Assembly (NCBI RefSeq): GCF_052118845.1
Contig: NZ_JBQKGJ010000009.1
Span: forward strand, 1-64,000
Reading direction: 5' to 3'
From: Bilifractor sp002394235
Lineage (GTDB): Bacteria; Bacillota; Clostridia; Lachnospirales; Lachnospiraceae
DNA length: 64,000 nucleotides
Shown here in pieces: positions 1-9,506 of this stretch (its first letter is position 1; each line of letters starts with the position of its first letter). The notes beneath the pieces were generated by a model. It saw only the letters and a program-made list of their open reading frames with translations. It searched no databases and had not been told where the DNA came from. Position numbers and translations under genes: made by a program.

Positions 1-362
1 TCCGTAATTCGCTGGCAAAGGCGGGTTTAGCGGCATAAAGATCCTATCTGATTGCCTGTATTATTGAGTTTTCAAGGTGCGAAGCCCATTTTTGCTATGG
101 GAAGTTTTAGTTATTAATGGTGTCTAAAAACGAGATAAAACACGCTGCGCGAGTTTTATCTCGCTATCGCGACGCTCGCCGCACACGAATACTTCGCATT
201 TGGCTGCGGCTCACTGTTCGCGTAAATAAAAAATACAAGAACACGATTAGATACAGACATACATCCGATACTGGCATGACTCAGATAGTGGGATAACTCA
301 GATAATGGCATACATCAGACAAAATATATAAGAATTTATTAAGATACAAGGATACAAGATCG
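1..362. other. Left-edge gap before mutS2
   Basis: No gene is visible here. The gap holds one copy of the 99-bp dispersed repeat (129-227). It is followed by an AT-rich stretch of loosely repeated phrases of the type CAGATARTGG, at about 262-320. No convincing promoter hexamer pair was picked out, although mutS2 must be transcribed from here or from beyond the left edge. Confidence 0.6.
129..227 (+). repeat. 99-bp dispersed two-hairpin repeat, copy 1
   Basis: The same 99 bases recur at 47062-47160 and, inverted, at 62807-62905, with only a few mismatches. The first half folds as a 10-bp stem (GAGATAAAAC pairing with GTTTTATCTC). The second half folds as GCCGCA pairing with TGCGGC, with an inner CGAA/TTCG stem. 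It has no coding potential. It resembles a REP/MITE-like palindromic element; its origin is unknown. Confidence 0.85.
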
Positions 363-2741
363 ATGAACGAACGAGCACTACGAGTACTGGAATACGATAA
401 AATACGAACGAAGCTGGCTTCTCACGCCACGAGCGGACCCGGACGCAGGAAATGCATGGAGCTGGAGCCGTCCCCGGACATCAATGAAATCAAACGGATG
501 CAGCAGGAAACCACGGATGCGGTGAGCCGTCTGTTCCGCAAGGGGAGCATTTCCTTCGGAAATACCAAAAATATCGGTCCTTCTCTGAAGCGTCTCGAGG
601 TCGGGAGTGCGCTCTCGATGACGGAGCTTTTAAATATAGCGGGTCTTCTGGAAAATGCCGCCAGGGTAAAGGCCTACGGGCGGCATGAGAATAATGAGAC
701 AGAAGGAGATTCTCTGGATGCGATTTTCGATCTCCTTGAACCCCTGACTCCGCTCTCCACTGAGATCCGCAGATGCATTCTCTCCGAGGATGAGGTTGCG
801 GATGACGCAAGCCCCGCCTTGAAAAACATCCGCCGCCAGATTCAGGTCTGCGGTGACAGAATCCACTCCACCCTGAATCAAATGATGAACGGTCCTCTCA
901 GGACCTCACTCCAGGACGCCGTGATCACGATGCGTGACGGGAGATACTGTCTCCCGGTTAAAGCCGAGAACCGCGGAAGTGTCCCGGGAATGGTCCATGA
1001 TCAGTCATCCACCGGTGCGACGCTCTTCATAGAGCCGATGGCTGTTGTCAAGCTCAACAATGATATTCGTGAACTTGAGATCAAGGAGAAGAAGGAAATC
1101 GAGGTTATTCTGGCAAATCTGAGCAATGAGGCCGCCGGGCATATCGAGGATCTCGAGTATGACATGCAGAACATGACCGAGCTTGACTTTATTTTTGCCA
1201 GAGGCGCACTTTCTCTGGAAATGAACGCCTCTCAGCCTCTTCTGAACACAGAGGGAAGGATTTTCCTTCGCAAGGCGAGACATCCTTTGATCGAGAAGCG
1301 CCGCGTCGTTCCGATCGATATCCGTCTCGGTACTGACTTTGATCTTCTGATCGTGACTGGTCCGAACACAGGAGGAAAGACTGTATCGCTGAAAACAGTG
1401 GGGGTGCTTACACTGATGGGACAATCCGGTCTGCACATACCAGCCCTGGACCGCTCCGAGCTTGCTGTTTTTTCCGAGGTCTATGCGGATATCGGTGACG
1501 AGCAGAGCATCGAGCAGTCGCTGTCGACCTTCAGTTCTCACATGACGAATATCGTGAGCTTTCTGGACAAGGCGGACCGGAATTCGCTCGTGCTCTTTGA
1601 CGAACTCGGTGCAGGAACGGATCCGACCGAGGGAGCGGCACTTGCGATCGCGATCCTCTCCTATCTTCACGGCAAGGGGATCCGAACCATGGCGACGACG
1701 CATTACAGCGAGCTGAAGATCTTTGCGCTCAGCACACCGGGTGTTGAGAATGCTTCCTGCGAGTTCAATGTGGAAACACTCCGGCCGACCTATCGCCTCC
1801 TGATCGGTGTTCCGGGTAAATCAAACGCCTTTGCGATTTCCCGGAAGCTCGGTCTTCCTGACTACATCATTGACAGTGCAAAGCAGCAGATCAGTGAACA
1901 GGATGAATCCTTTGAGGATGTTCTCACTTCTCTGGAACAGAATCGTATCCAGATGGAGAATGACCGGCGTGCCATTCAGTATGAGAAGGAACAGCTTGCC
2001 CAAAGGGAGAAAGAGCTCGAGAACAGAGTCCGGACCCTTGAGCAGCAGAAGGAAAAAATCATCCGGAAGGCGAACGAGGACGCGCACAGTATTCTTCAGG
2101 AAGCGAAGGACTACGCCGACCAGACAATGAAGGATTTCCGCAGATTCGGCAAGAACGCTATCAATTCCGGAGAGATGGAACGGAAACGAAATGCTCTCCG
2201 AAAACAGATGAACAAGACGGAAAGCAAGCTTGCGTTGAAACCCGCGGAACGTCCGAAGAAAGAGCTGAAGCCATCGGATCTGCAGCTGGGAGATTCTGTT
2301 CACGTTCTCAGTCTGAACCTGAACGGAACGGTCAGTTCTCATCCGGACAGCAAGGGATACCTCTTCGTCCGCTGCGGCATCATCCGCACAAAGGTTCATA
2401 TCAGCGATCTTGAGCTCGTGGATGAGCCGGTCATCACTTCGAAGCAGCTTTCACGCACCAGCACCGGAAAAGTAAGAATGTCGAAGGCCATGACAGTTTC
2501 GCCGGAAATCAATGTTCTTGGAAAAACTGTTGATGAAGCGGTCGCGGAGCTCGATAAGTATCTGGATGACGCTTACATCGCGCATCTGAACAGCGTAAGG
2601 ATTATCCACGGGAAGGGTACCGGAAAGCTCAGAAAGGGCATTCACGATTACCTCCGCAGACAAAAGCATGTGGAAAGCTATCACCTTGCCGAGTACGGAG
2701 AAGGTGATGCCGGTGTTACCATTGTAAATTTCAAGAAATAA
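363..2741 (+). CDS. mutS2: Endonuclease MutS2 (Smr-domain MutS homologue)
   Basis: At 792 aa this has the usual MutS2 length. The MutS core is followed by an ABC-type ATPase with Walker A GPNTGGKT (residues 333-340), a signature region STFSSHMTN and Walker B LVLFDELG (D413/E414). A charged coiled coil follows at about 520-625. The C-terminal Smr nuclease domain starts near 716 and contains the motif IIHGKGTGKLRKGIH. It lacks the mismatch-recognition domain of MutS1. The family suppresses recombination or resolves collided ribosomes; which applies here is not shown. The start ATG has only a weak ribosome-binding site. A two-component system follows 22 bp downstream on the same strand. Confidence 0.95.
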   Translation: MNERALRVLEYDKIRTKLASHATSGPGRRKCMELEPSPDINEIKRMQQETTDAVSRLFRKGSISFGNTKNIGPSLKRLEVGSALSMTELLNIAGLLENAARVKAYGRHENNETEGDSLDAIFDLLEPLTPLSTEIRRCILSEDEVADDASPALKNIRRQIQVCGDRIHSTLNQMMNGPLRTSLQDAVITMRDGRYCLPVKAENRGSVPGMVHDQSSTGATLFIEPMAVVKLNNDIRELEIKEKKEIEVILANLSNEAAGHIEDLEYDMQNMTELDFIFARGALSLEMNASQPLLNTEGRIFLRKARHPLIEKRRVVPIDIRLGTDFDLLIVTGPNTGGKTVSLKTVGVLTLMGQSGLHIPALDRSELAVFSEVYADIGDEQSIEQSLSTFSSHMTNIVSFLDKADRNSLVLFDELGAGTDPTEGAALAIAILSYLHGKGIRTMATTHYSELKIFALSTPGVENASCEFNVETLRPTYRLLIGVPGKSNAFAISRKLGLPDYIIDSAKQQISEQDESFEDVLTSLEQNRIQMENDRRAIQYEKEQLAQREKELENRVRTLEQQKEKIIRKANEDAHSILQEAKDYADQTMKDFRRFGKNAINSGEMERKRNALRKQMNKTESKLALKPAERPKKELKPSDLQLGDSVHVLSLNLNGTVSSHPDSKGYLFVRCGIIRTKVHISDLELVDEPVITSKQLSRTSTGKVRMSKAMTVSPEINVLGKTVDEAVAELDKYLDDAYIAHLNSVRIIHGKGTGKLRKGIHDYLRRQKHVESYHLAEYGEGDAGVTIVNFKK

Positions 2742-2763
2742 AGAATCCGGAAGGAGGCCGGTC

Positions 2764-3486
2764 ATGGCGGCAAAGCAGAAAATTCTCATCGTTGATGATG
2801 ATAATAATATAGCGGAACTGATTTCCCTGTATCTGACAAAGGAATGTTTTGAGTGCAAAATTGTAAATGATGGAGAAGCAGCCCTGAAGGCTTTTCCGAG
2901 ATTCCGTCCCGACCTGATTCTTCTGGATCTGATGCTCCCCGGGATGGACGGATATGAGGTCTGCCGGGAGATCCGCCACAAATCGAAGGTACCGATCATC
3001 ATGCTCTCCGCGAAGGGTGAGGTTTTCGATAAGGTTCTCGGTCTTGAGCTCGGGGCGGATGATTATATCATCAAGCCGTTTGATTCCAAGGAGCTTGTCG
3101 CGCGGGTAAAGGCCGTTCTCCGTCGTTTTCAGAATACTGCCGTCCTCCCGAAGGAAGAACCGGAAACCGTCGCGCAGCCGGCAAAGGCAGTGGAATATCC
3201 GGATCTCATTATCAACCTGACCAACTACTCCGTGACGTATCGCGGAGAAAACATTGAGATGCCGCCGAAGGAACTGGAGCTTCTGTATTTTCTTGCCTCC
3301 TCACCGAATCAGGTATTCACCAGAGAACAGCTTCTCGACAATATCTGGGGCTATGAATACATCGGTGATACGAGGACGGTCGACGTCCATATCAAGAGGC
3401 TTCGGGAGAAGATCAACGGAAATCCGAACTGGACGATCTCTACCGTCTGGGGTATTGGATACAAGTTTGAAGTGCTGAAGAAGTAA
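2764..3486 (+). CDS. OmpR/PhoB-family response regulator
   Basis: This 240-aa DNA-binding response regulator has an N-terminal receiver domain (residues 5-118) with acidic pocket DDD near residue 11. The phospho-acceptor is Asp55 in LLDLMLPGMDG, and K104 lies in the IIKPF motif. A proline/glutamate-rich linker leads to a winged-helix effector domain (about 145-240) with the typical TVDVHIKRLREKI recognition region. A strong Shine-Dalgarno AAGGAGG lies 6-7 nt before the ATG. The kinase gene follows after 25 bp, so the pair is a co-transcribed two-component system. The signal is not evident, and nothing in the sequence separates WalR-, PhoP- or VanR-like roles. Confidence 0.95.
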   Translation: MAAKQKILIVDDDNNIAELISLYLTKECFECKIVNDGEAALKAFPRFRPDLILLDLMLPGMDGYEVCREIRHKSKVPIIMLSAKGEVFDKVLGLELGADDYIIKPFDSKELVARVKAVLRRFQNTAVLPKEEPETVAQPAKAVEYPDLIINLTNYSVTYRGENIEMPPKELELLYFLASSPNQVFTREQLLDNIWGYEYIGDTRTVDVHIKRLREKINGNPNWTISTVWGIGYKFEVLKK

Positions 3487-3511
3487 AGATTGAGAGAATT
3501 GAAAAAGAATC

Positions 3512-4996
3512 ATGCGCAGTCACAAAATCATCCACAAATTCATCTTCCTCTATCTTGTCATCGGCCTTGCGATCTTTATCTTCCTCTCCACGGCGGGCTC
3601 GGCGATGATTCAGAAAAAGGTGCTGAATGAAGAAAGCCTGAATCTGTATGAGGAAGCGTCCAATATTGCTCAGGACCGTTCGATTCTTACTTACTCCCGC
3701 TCTGCAACAGATGAAATCTCCGAACCCTCGTCCGATACCGAGACGCAGACTCTCTATGACAGCCTTTCCAGACTCTCGCTCTATCAGGGTTGTCAGATCT
3801 GGCTGATCAGCCCGAAGGGCAAGGTCTACATGAATACAAGTGAACCTCTGAATACCTATGTTCCCGTGACACTGGACGGATTTGATCCGGTTGCGCTCGG
3901 CTCAAACTACTACAGCATCGGAACCTTCTTCCACTATTTTGACACCGACCATCTCAGTGTGATGATTCCGATCACCTCTGATCTGAATATCCGCGGATAT
4001 GTCGCTGTTCATATGGATATGAAGAGAATTGTCTCACTGAAGGAGGGTATTCTCGCAAGAGTGCATGTCATAACAGGAGTCATCTACTGTGCCTTTCTGT
4101 CTGTACTTGTGCTCCTCTATTTTTCCGTACTTTGTCCGCTCAAGAAGATCACCATCGGCACAGAAAAATTTGCGGAAGGTGACATGAAGTACAATATCCG
4201 GGTGAAATCGCAGGATGAGATGGGCCATCTCGCGGCATCTCTGAATGTGATGTCCGATGAAATCAGCAAAAGCGATGAATATGAGAAGCAGTTCATTGCG
4301 AATGTATCCCACGATTTTCGTTCTCCTCTTACTTCGATCAAGGGATTCGTCGAGGCGATCCTGGATGGCACCATACCCGCAGAGATGCAGGAGCGCTATC
4401 TGCGCATCGTTCTGAATGAGACCGAACGCCTGACAAAGCTTACAAACGGCATTCTGACACTGAACAGCATGGACCAGAAAAAAAATCTGCTTCACATCAG
4501 CGTTTTTGATCTCAATGAAGTGATACGAAATACAGCTGCTTCTTTTGAGGGAATCTGCACACCAAGGCAGATTTCCTTCCAGATCACACTGACCGGAGAA
4601 AGGCTTCCCGTTCTGGCGGATAAGGAGAAAATCCAGCAGGTTCTCTACAACCTGATTGACAATGCGATAAAATTCAGCCGGGACGGCTCTGTCATCGAAC
4701 TGGAAAGTGATATCCGGCACGACAAGGTGTTCTGCACGGTCCGTGACCACGGCGCCGGCATACCAAGAGCATCCCTGAACAAGATATGGGATCGTTTTTA
4801 CAAGAGTGACGCGTCAAGAGGACGCGAGAGAAAAGGGAACGGGCTCGGTCTGTCAATCGTGAAGGAAATTATCAATCAACACAAACAGACGATTACCGTG
4901 ATCAGCACAGAGGGAGTCGGGACAGAATTTATTTTCTCACTGAAGCCGGCTCCTGAAGATCTGACGGATCTGCCACATCAGACTCTCCAGGTATAG
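3512..4996 (+). CDS. HAMP-containing sensor histidine kinase
   Basis: This 494-aa membrane kinase is the partner of the preceding regulator. Order of parts: TM1 (about 10-32), an extracytoplasmic sensor of about 150 residues, TM2 (about 183-208), HAMP (about 210-262) and the HisKA dimerisation helix with phospho-His267 in NVSHDFRSPLTS. The HATPase_c domain follows, with N box LIDNAIKFS, G1 DHGAGIP and G2 GNGLGLSIV. The start is preceded by a GAGAG purine stretch. The last 19 bases overlap the convergent trmL-like gene on the opposite strand, so there is no room for a shared terminator. The sensor domain gives no ligand clue. Confidence 0.94.
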   Translation: MRSHKIIHKFIFLYLVIGLAIFIFLSTAGSAMIQKKVLNEESLNLYEEASNIAQDRSILTYSRSATDEISEPSSDTETQTLYDSLSRLSLYQGCQIWLISPKGKVYMNTSEPLNTYVPVTLDGFDPVALGSNYYSIGTFFHYFDTDHLSVMIPITSDLNIRGYVAVHMDMKRIVSLKEGILARVHVITGVIYCAFLSVLVLLYFSVLCPLKKITIGTEKFAEGDMKYNIRVKSQDEMGHLAASLNVMSDEISKSDEYEKQFIANVSHDFRSPLTSIKGFVEAILDGTIPAEMQERYLRIVLNETERLTKLTNGILTLNSMDQKKNLLHISVFDLNEVIRNTAASFEGICTPRQISFQITLTGERLPVLADKEKIQQVLYNLIDNAIKFSRDGSVIELESDIRHDKVFCTVRDHGAGIPRASLNKIWDRFYKSDASRGRERKGNGLGLSIVKEIINQHKQTITVISTEGVGTEFIFSLKPAPEDLTDLPHQTLQV

Positions 4997-5481
4997 TTTC
5001 GCAGCTGTCCCTCTTCCAGCATTCCCTCAAAGTTGTGCTGACGGAGAGCCTCGTAGAGAACGATTGACACAGAGTTCGCGAGATTCAGAGAACGGATCGT
5101 GTCCAGCATCGGAATACGGATTGTCGTTGCCTGATTCTGATACAGGATCTCCTCCGGGATGCCGGCGCTTTCCTTCCCGAACATTATATAGCACTCGTCT
5201 TCAAAGGATACGTCTGTATAGCAGCGCGGTCCCTTCGTGGAAGCGTAGTAGATTTTTGCGCCGGGATGCTGTCCGATGAAGTCCTCAAAATCAAGGTATC
5301 TGGTGACATCAAGACTGCTCCAGTAATCCATTCCCGCCCTTTTCACAGATTTCTCCGACAAGTGGAACCCAAGCGGCTCTATCAGGTGAAGGCTTGCCCC
5401 CGTGGCGGCACAGGTGCGGCCGATGTTTCCGGTGTTCGATGGAATCTCCGGTTCATGAAGTACAATATTGAAATGTGCCAT
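4978..5481 (-). CDS. trmL: tRNA (cytidine/uridine-34 2'-O)-methyltransferase, TrmL-like
   Basis: This 167-aa compact SPOUT methyltransferase matches TrmL in length and order of motifs: motif 1 PSNTGNIGRTCAATG (residues 14-28), motif 2 MFGKESAGIPEEIL, and motif 3 with IRSLNLANSVSIVLYEALRQ forming the trefoil-knot AdoMet site. The family methylates the ribose of the wobble nucleotide of tRNA-Leu isoacceptors. The start is supported by GGAGAAACCT just before the ATG. It is the last gene of a same-strand group running from the sugar kinase through the VanW and AIR-synthase genes. Its 3' end overlaps the kinase gene on the other strand. Confidence 0.92.
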   Translation of the reverse strand: MAHFNIVLHEPEIPSNTGNIGRTCAATGASLHLIEPLGFHLSEKSVKRAGMDYWSSLDVTRYLDFEDFIGQHPGAKIYYASTKGPRCYTDVSFEDECYIMFGKESAGIPEEILYQNQATTIRIPMLDTIRSLNLANSVSIVLYEALRQHNFEGMLEEGQLRNYTWRV

Positions 5482-5523
5482 AGGTTTCTCCGTTTTTTTC
5501 TGATTATCTCTGATTATCTTTGA

Positions 5524-6621
5524 TCAGCAGTCTTTCCCTCGCCACAATTTGTATATCTCATCCTGCTGCGGCTTGTCCAGATAACGGATTTCTCCCTGGT
5601 TATGCAGGATTCTGTCTCTTCCGGATGTGGTTCTTCCGATGACTTTTGCCGGAATTCCGACATTTACAAGTTCTTCCGTCAATGCGTCTCCCCTCCCGGT
5701 AAGAACCAGAAGAGAACCCTCCGAATAAATCTGGTATGGATTCAGATTAAAAAACTCACAGATTTCCACACTTTCCTGCCGAATCGGTATCTCCCGCAGA
5801 TTGATCTCCAGTCCTGCGCCCTCCGCTTCCGCAAGCTCCCAGAGTGCGCCGAACACTCCTCCCTCCGATATATCATGCATCCGTACCGTCTCGCGGTCTG
5901 CCCCTGCAATTTCAGCCTCCGGGACGACAGAGAGATCCTCTCTGAATTTTTTCGCGGTCTCGATGATATCTCCGGTAAATCTTCCGGAAAGTATCTTCTC
6001 CTGTTCTGAGGCAAGCAGCATGGATGCCGCGATTCCTGCCGATTTTGTCATAACAATGTCGAAGCCGCGCGTCTCATTACAGGATTTCTCCGGACATCTC
6101 TCCTTCGCAGCAGGCAAATCCGCTTTTGTACGCGCATCGGATCCGTCCCTGTTGCCGGACGATACGCAAGGAAATGCGGAACAGATCTGACTGTCGAAAG
6201 GCACACCGATTCCCGTCACGGCAATGATCTCGCTTCTCACGGACCGGCTGACCGTTGTATGACCGCCGGCGATACTTATGCCAAGATTTTCAGCTGTCTG
6301 TTCCGCCGCCCGCAGGATTTTCTTCAGGACAGCTTCCCCGGTATCTTCTGTGAGAATGAGGTCCAGAATCACCGCACGGCCCGCCGCTCCCGCAGCGGCG
6401 AGATTGTTTATCGCCGCATGGATCGCAAGAATTGTCCGGATCACCGGATCCGCATCAAGATCAAGAGAAACCGACGACGAGATCACTGTACTCTCACCCG
6501 TTCTCAGGATGGCGGCGTCTCCCCCCTCATGTGGTCCGGCTGTCAGATCGGATCTGCTGTTGCGGATCTCCTTGAGAACAGACCGGTTGAGTACCGCCTC
6601 TGAAATTTTTCCAACTCTCAT
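5524..6621 (-). CDS. AIR synthase-related (HypE/ThiL/PurM-superfamily) protein
   Basis: This 365-aa protein has the PurM fold order: an N-terminal AIRS half with a conserved acidic stretch EGGDAAIL (about residues 32-39), a central INNLAAAGA segment, and a glycine-rich C-terminal half with ISEGGVFGALWELAEA. These are typical of HypE-like AIR synthase-related proteins in clostridia. No hydrogenase maturation genes are nearby, so a HypE role is not supported. An ATP-binding enzyme of unknown substrate is the safest reading. GAGGCGATAAT precedes the ATG. There are 42 bp to the trmL-like gene downstream and about 200 bp to the VanW gene upstream. Confidence 0.8.
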   Translation of the reverse strand: MRVGKISEAVLNRSVLKEIRNSRSDLTAGPHEGGDAAILRTGESTVISSSVSLDLDADPVIRTILAIHAAINNLAAAGAAGRAVILDLILTEDTGEAVLKKILRAAEQTAENLGISIAGGHTTVSRSVRSEIIAVTGIGVPFDSQICSAFPCVSSGNRDGSDARTKADLPAAKERCPEKSCNETRGFDIVMTKSAGIAASMLLASEQEKILSGRFTGDIIETAKKFREDLSVVPEAEIAGADRETVRMHDISEGGVFGALWELAEAEGAGLEINLREIPIRQESVEICEFFNLNPYQIYSEGSLLVLTGRGDALTEELVNVGIPAKVIGRTTSGRDRILHNQGEIRYLDKPQQDEIYKLWRGKDC

Positions 6622-6818
6622 ATTATCGCCTCAAAATTTCTGTACCCGATGCTTTCGATTCCTGTAACGAGTCTGACCGGCCATTTCCGGCACTGCCGCT
6701 GTCTGCTTTCTGATCGGTCATTTCCGGTACTGTCACTGTTTAAACGGCCATTCGTGACACGGCCACAGTCCGGCCTCTGGCACTGCACCGGATACGGTGA
6801 AGAATGACGGTACATCGT
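6622..6818. repeat. Gap with short degenerate repeats of a CGGYCATTTCCGG phrase
   Basis: Between the VanW and AIR-synthase genes the phrase CGGCCATTTCCGGCACTG recurs in altered form about every 35 bp (around 6678, 6714 and 6746). No gene with a plausible start lies here. The phrase may be the remains of a small tandem duplication. Confidence 0.4.
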
Positions 6819-8483
6819 TTAGTTCTCGATCACATCACTCTCAACAATCGAACCATTGCCGACCGCTGACTGTATCGTTGCCAGATCACCTGTCGCGATG
6901 GCCGCCTGAATCGCCTGCAGCGTCTCACTGTCTGCGTTTTCTGTACCGATTGTATAGGTGAGCGGCATCATCGAATAGCTGCTGCGATTTACCAGTTCCT
7001 CCGAATCCAGCTGCCCATTGATGTAGATTTCCTTGTAGAGCTCGGCCTCGACGCCCTGTATACCTCCGGATACCGTAATGCTTCCGTACGGTTCGGAGCT
7101 GTCGGTCTCGTATTCCGTCTCCACATCCGTCGTGCTGATCGTCCTGCTCTCGAAAGATATCGTCCGGTCAGCATCTCTCGTCTCCTGGCCGTAAATATTG
7201 AAGGTCAGATAGCCGTTTTTTGTCACCGCCTGGATATAGATCGGCGCGGATGTATTATTCTCAAAGCGGAAGTCCATCAGTCCCTCGGAAATCGACGCAT
7301 CCAATCCTGGCTCGACATAGGATACCAGATAGGAGTGGTTGTGCCGTTCCGTCACCTTGAGCTCAGCTGCCAGAACCGCGTCGTAGAGCGTCGTCGTTGT
7401 CTGACACACTCCTCCTCCATAAGACTCCACAACTTTGCCGTTTTCATAGGTGTCACCCGGCAGGAATCCATATTCCTTTGTGGTAGGGCCGATGACCTTC
7501 TCCGCGGAAAACTCTTCGCCCGGATACAATACCGTTCCGTTGATATGCTCCGCAGCCAGCCGCACATTGGTATCATGGTTCGTATCCCCGGTCTGATAAC
7601 CGGTCGTAGCGCTTCCCAGAAGATCGGTAATCTTCGAAAGCTCTGAGGACTTGTCCGCATATTCGGTTGTACTATACTCCAGTGTAATACCGCCCTCACC
7701 GCCATGCCAGTCACTTGCAAAATAGTCCATGATTTTCTGAACCGATGCCTTATTGTTCAGTGCTACTCCTGCCTTCCCGGGTGTGAGCGTAAAGGTATTG
7801 TCATCGTTTAAGACAACGCCGTTTGACTGCGGGCTGCAGTTCAGTGCATTGGCATTTTTCGCAAGCACCGTGCTGACAGCAGACCGGGACACCGCAAAAT
7901 CCAGGTCGAGAACAATCGGTCCGTCCTTTTCAAGCTGCCTCTCCGCCAGAAAACGTTTGAAGATGTTGCCCTTTTTACCGATCGACAATGCCTCATCGAC
8001 GACATCTTTATTCGTATATGTAAGCCCGAGCGCTCCGGCCGTTGTCCGCACCTGATTGTCTCCTGCGTGCAGAACAATGACATCATCCGAGAGCTCTTTG
8101 AGCCTTGTCTCGACAGCCTTTTCCATCTGACTTCGCGTCATATTTGTCACATTGATGTTGTCGATATAGATTCCGTATTTCTTCTGATTGCCATTTCCGG
8201 AAGAAACGGACCGGATTGCTGTTCCCGGGGAGGAAGATGTCACCGCCTCTGTTCCCTGCAGATTTTCAGCCGAAGACGAAGAAACGGCCACCGCATTTAA
8301 GGTGTCCGCTCCCGTCTCCCCTGTATTGTCTGTATTCTCCGCAGCCATCGCCGGGAGAACAAGTGTGACAATCATCAGAAGTGCCAGAATGATGGCGATC
8401 ACGCCGGCAATCAGCCGGCGTTTCCGCTCCATTCTTTCCCTTCTGTCTGTTTTCTTATGTTCGGTTTTTCTACTCATTCGCAC
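6819..8483 (-). CDS. VanW-family cell-surface protein with peptidoglycan-binding-like and G5-like regions
   Basis: This 554-aa exported protein has a basic N-terminus and a single hydrophobic anchor (about residues 20-48), then a Ser/Thr-rich linker. Two repeats of the YoaR/PG_binding_4 type follow. The VanW domain (about 330-460) carries GPTTKEYGFLPG and GGGVCQTTTTLYDAVL. A C-terminal segment with GVEAELYKEIYINGQ and the ending TIGT resembles a G5 domain. The VanW family is surface-associated and its biochemical role is unresolved; here it is not near vancomycin-resistance genes. The listed start is GTG. An ATG two codons in (8477) is equally likely, as neither has a strong ribosome-binding site. 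Confidence 0.9.
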   Translation of the reverse strand: MRMSRKTEHKKTDRRERMERKRRLIAGVIAIILALLMIVTLVLPAMAAENTDNTGETGADTLNAVAVSSSSAENLQGTEAVTSSSPGTAIRSVSSGNGNQKKYGIYIDNINVTNMTRSQMEKAVETRLKELSDDVIVLHAGDNQVRTTAGALGLTYTNKDVVDEALSIGKKGNIFKRFLAERQLEKDGPIVLDLDFAVSRSAVSTVLAKNANALNCSPQSNGVVLNDDNTFTLTPGKAGVALNNKASVQKIMDYFASDWHGGEGGITLEYSTTEYADKSSELSKITDLLGSATTGYQTGDTNHDTNVRLAAEHINGTVLYPGEEFSAEKVIGPTTKEYGFLPGDTYENGKVVESYGGGVCQTTTTLYDAVLAAELKVTERHNHSYLVSYVEPGLDASISEGLMDFRFENNTSAPIYIQAVTKNGYLTFNIYGQETRDADRTISFESRTISTTDVETEYETDSSEPYGSITVSGGIQGVEAELYKEIYINGQLDSEELVNRSSYSMMPLTYTIGTENADSETLQAIQAAIATGDLATIQSAVGNGSIVESDVIEN

Positions 8484-8540
8484 ACGCAGTCTTCTGAAAA
8501 TGAAATGTAATTGTCTGCATCAGATGAAAAGGCAGCCGCA

Positions 8541-9506
8541 TCAGAATTTATCCAACTTCAGGTTAAAGATCTGCAAAACATCTTTCTTTTCGGGCATTGC
8601 GGGAATCGCGCCGCGCTTTTCCACGCAGAGACCGGCTACAATGTTCGCAAATCTTATGAACTCTGCCGCCTGCTCCTGATCGAGATCCTCCGGTCTGATC
8701 TTGAACTCGGCAAATCTTGAGAGAAGGCCTCCCCAGAAGGAATCTCCCGCGCCTGTCGTATCGACAACCTTTCTGGTCTGAGAAGGTGCCTTTACCACAA
8801 AATTCTTCGTGCGGAGCATCGCTCCGTCCTTACCGAGAGTTACCACGACGCACTTCACTCCTTCATCCAGAAGTGCTCCGGCAGCATCATACGGATCCTC
8901 GATATCCGTCAGAAGCTTTGTCTCCTCATCAGACAGCTTCATAATATCCACATACTTCACCACGGAACGCATCTGAGCCTTGGCTTCTTCCTCGCTCTTC
9001 CACAGCGGCGCACGGTAATTCGGATCATAGGATATGATCGCTCCTGCCTTCTTTGCCTGCTCTACGGCAAAAATTGTCGCGCTCCTTGCAGGTTCATTGG
9101 TGAGTGACAGGGACCCGAAATGGAAGATCCGTGTCTGGTTGATAATGTCCATATTGACCTCGTCCGAGCGGATCATGGTGTCAGCTCCGGGCTTTCTGGC
9201 AAACGAAAATTCACGGTCACCGTCATGAAGCGTCACAAACGCAAGCGTTGTGAAATAATCAGGGTCAATTCTCAGTCCCTCTGTATTGACATGATTCTCG
9301 TCCAGCGTCTTCTTGAGGAGACGTCCGTGCATATCATCTCCGACTTTTCCGATAAAGGCGGTTTTCATGCCAAGCCTGGAAGCCGCAACCAGAACGTTAG
9401 CCGGAGCTCCTCCCGGATTCTGCTCAAACAGTGTCCTGCCTGCCTCACTGGTGCCGCAAGGCGTAAAATCAATCAGTAATTCACCCATCGCTGTAACGTC
9501 GTACAT
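8541..9506 (-). CDS. PfkB-family sugar kinase, probable fructokinase
   Basis: This 321-aa ribokinase-fold kinase carries PfkB signature 1 around GGAPANVLVAASRLG and signature 2 DTTGAGDSFWGG, with catalytic Asp in GAGD. Overall it resembles ScrK-type fructokinases, which phosphorylate fructose to fructose-6-phosphate. Specificity cannot be fixed from sequence, and no sucrose genes adjoin it. The reading frame extends further upstream, but the ATG at 9506 was chosen because it has GAGAGGAG close upstream and gives the family N-terminus (YDVTAMGELLIDF). The VanW gene follows after about 60 bp on the same strand. Confidence 0.92.
   Translation of the reverse strand: MYDVTAMGELLIDFTPCGTSEAGRTLFEQNPGGAPANVLVAASRLGMKTAFIGKVGDDMHGRLLKKTLDENHVNTEGLRIDPDYFTTLAFVTLHDGDREFSFARKPGADTMIRSDEVNMDIINQTRIFHFGSLSLTNEPARSATIFAVEQAKKAGAIISYDPNYRAPLWKSEEEAKAQMRSVVKYVDIMKLSDEETKLLTDIEDPYDAAGALLDEGVKCVVVTLGKDGAMLRTKNFVVKAPSQTRKVVDTTGAGDSFWGGLLSRFAEFKIRPEDLDQEQAAEFIRFANIVAGLCVEKRGAIPAMPEKKDVLQIFNLKLDKF

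Noticed and set aside
5524..6621. Hydrogenase maturation factor HypE
   Set aside because: The protein shares the superfamily fold, but no other hyp or hydrogenase genes are present and the HypE C-terminal Cys motif is not seen.
6618..6815. 65-codon minus-strand frame between VanW and AIR-synthase genes
   Set aside because: It consists of degenerate short repeats, has no good ribosome-binding site and matches nothing known.
6819..8483. Vancomycin resistance locus
   Set aside because: VanW-family proteins are common surface proteins. No vanHAX, vanY or dedicated vanRS genes are adjacent.
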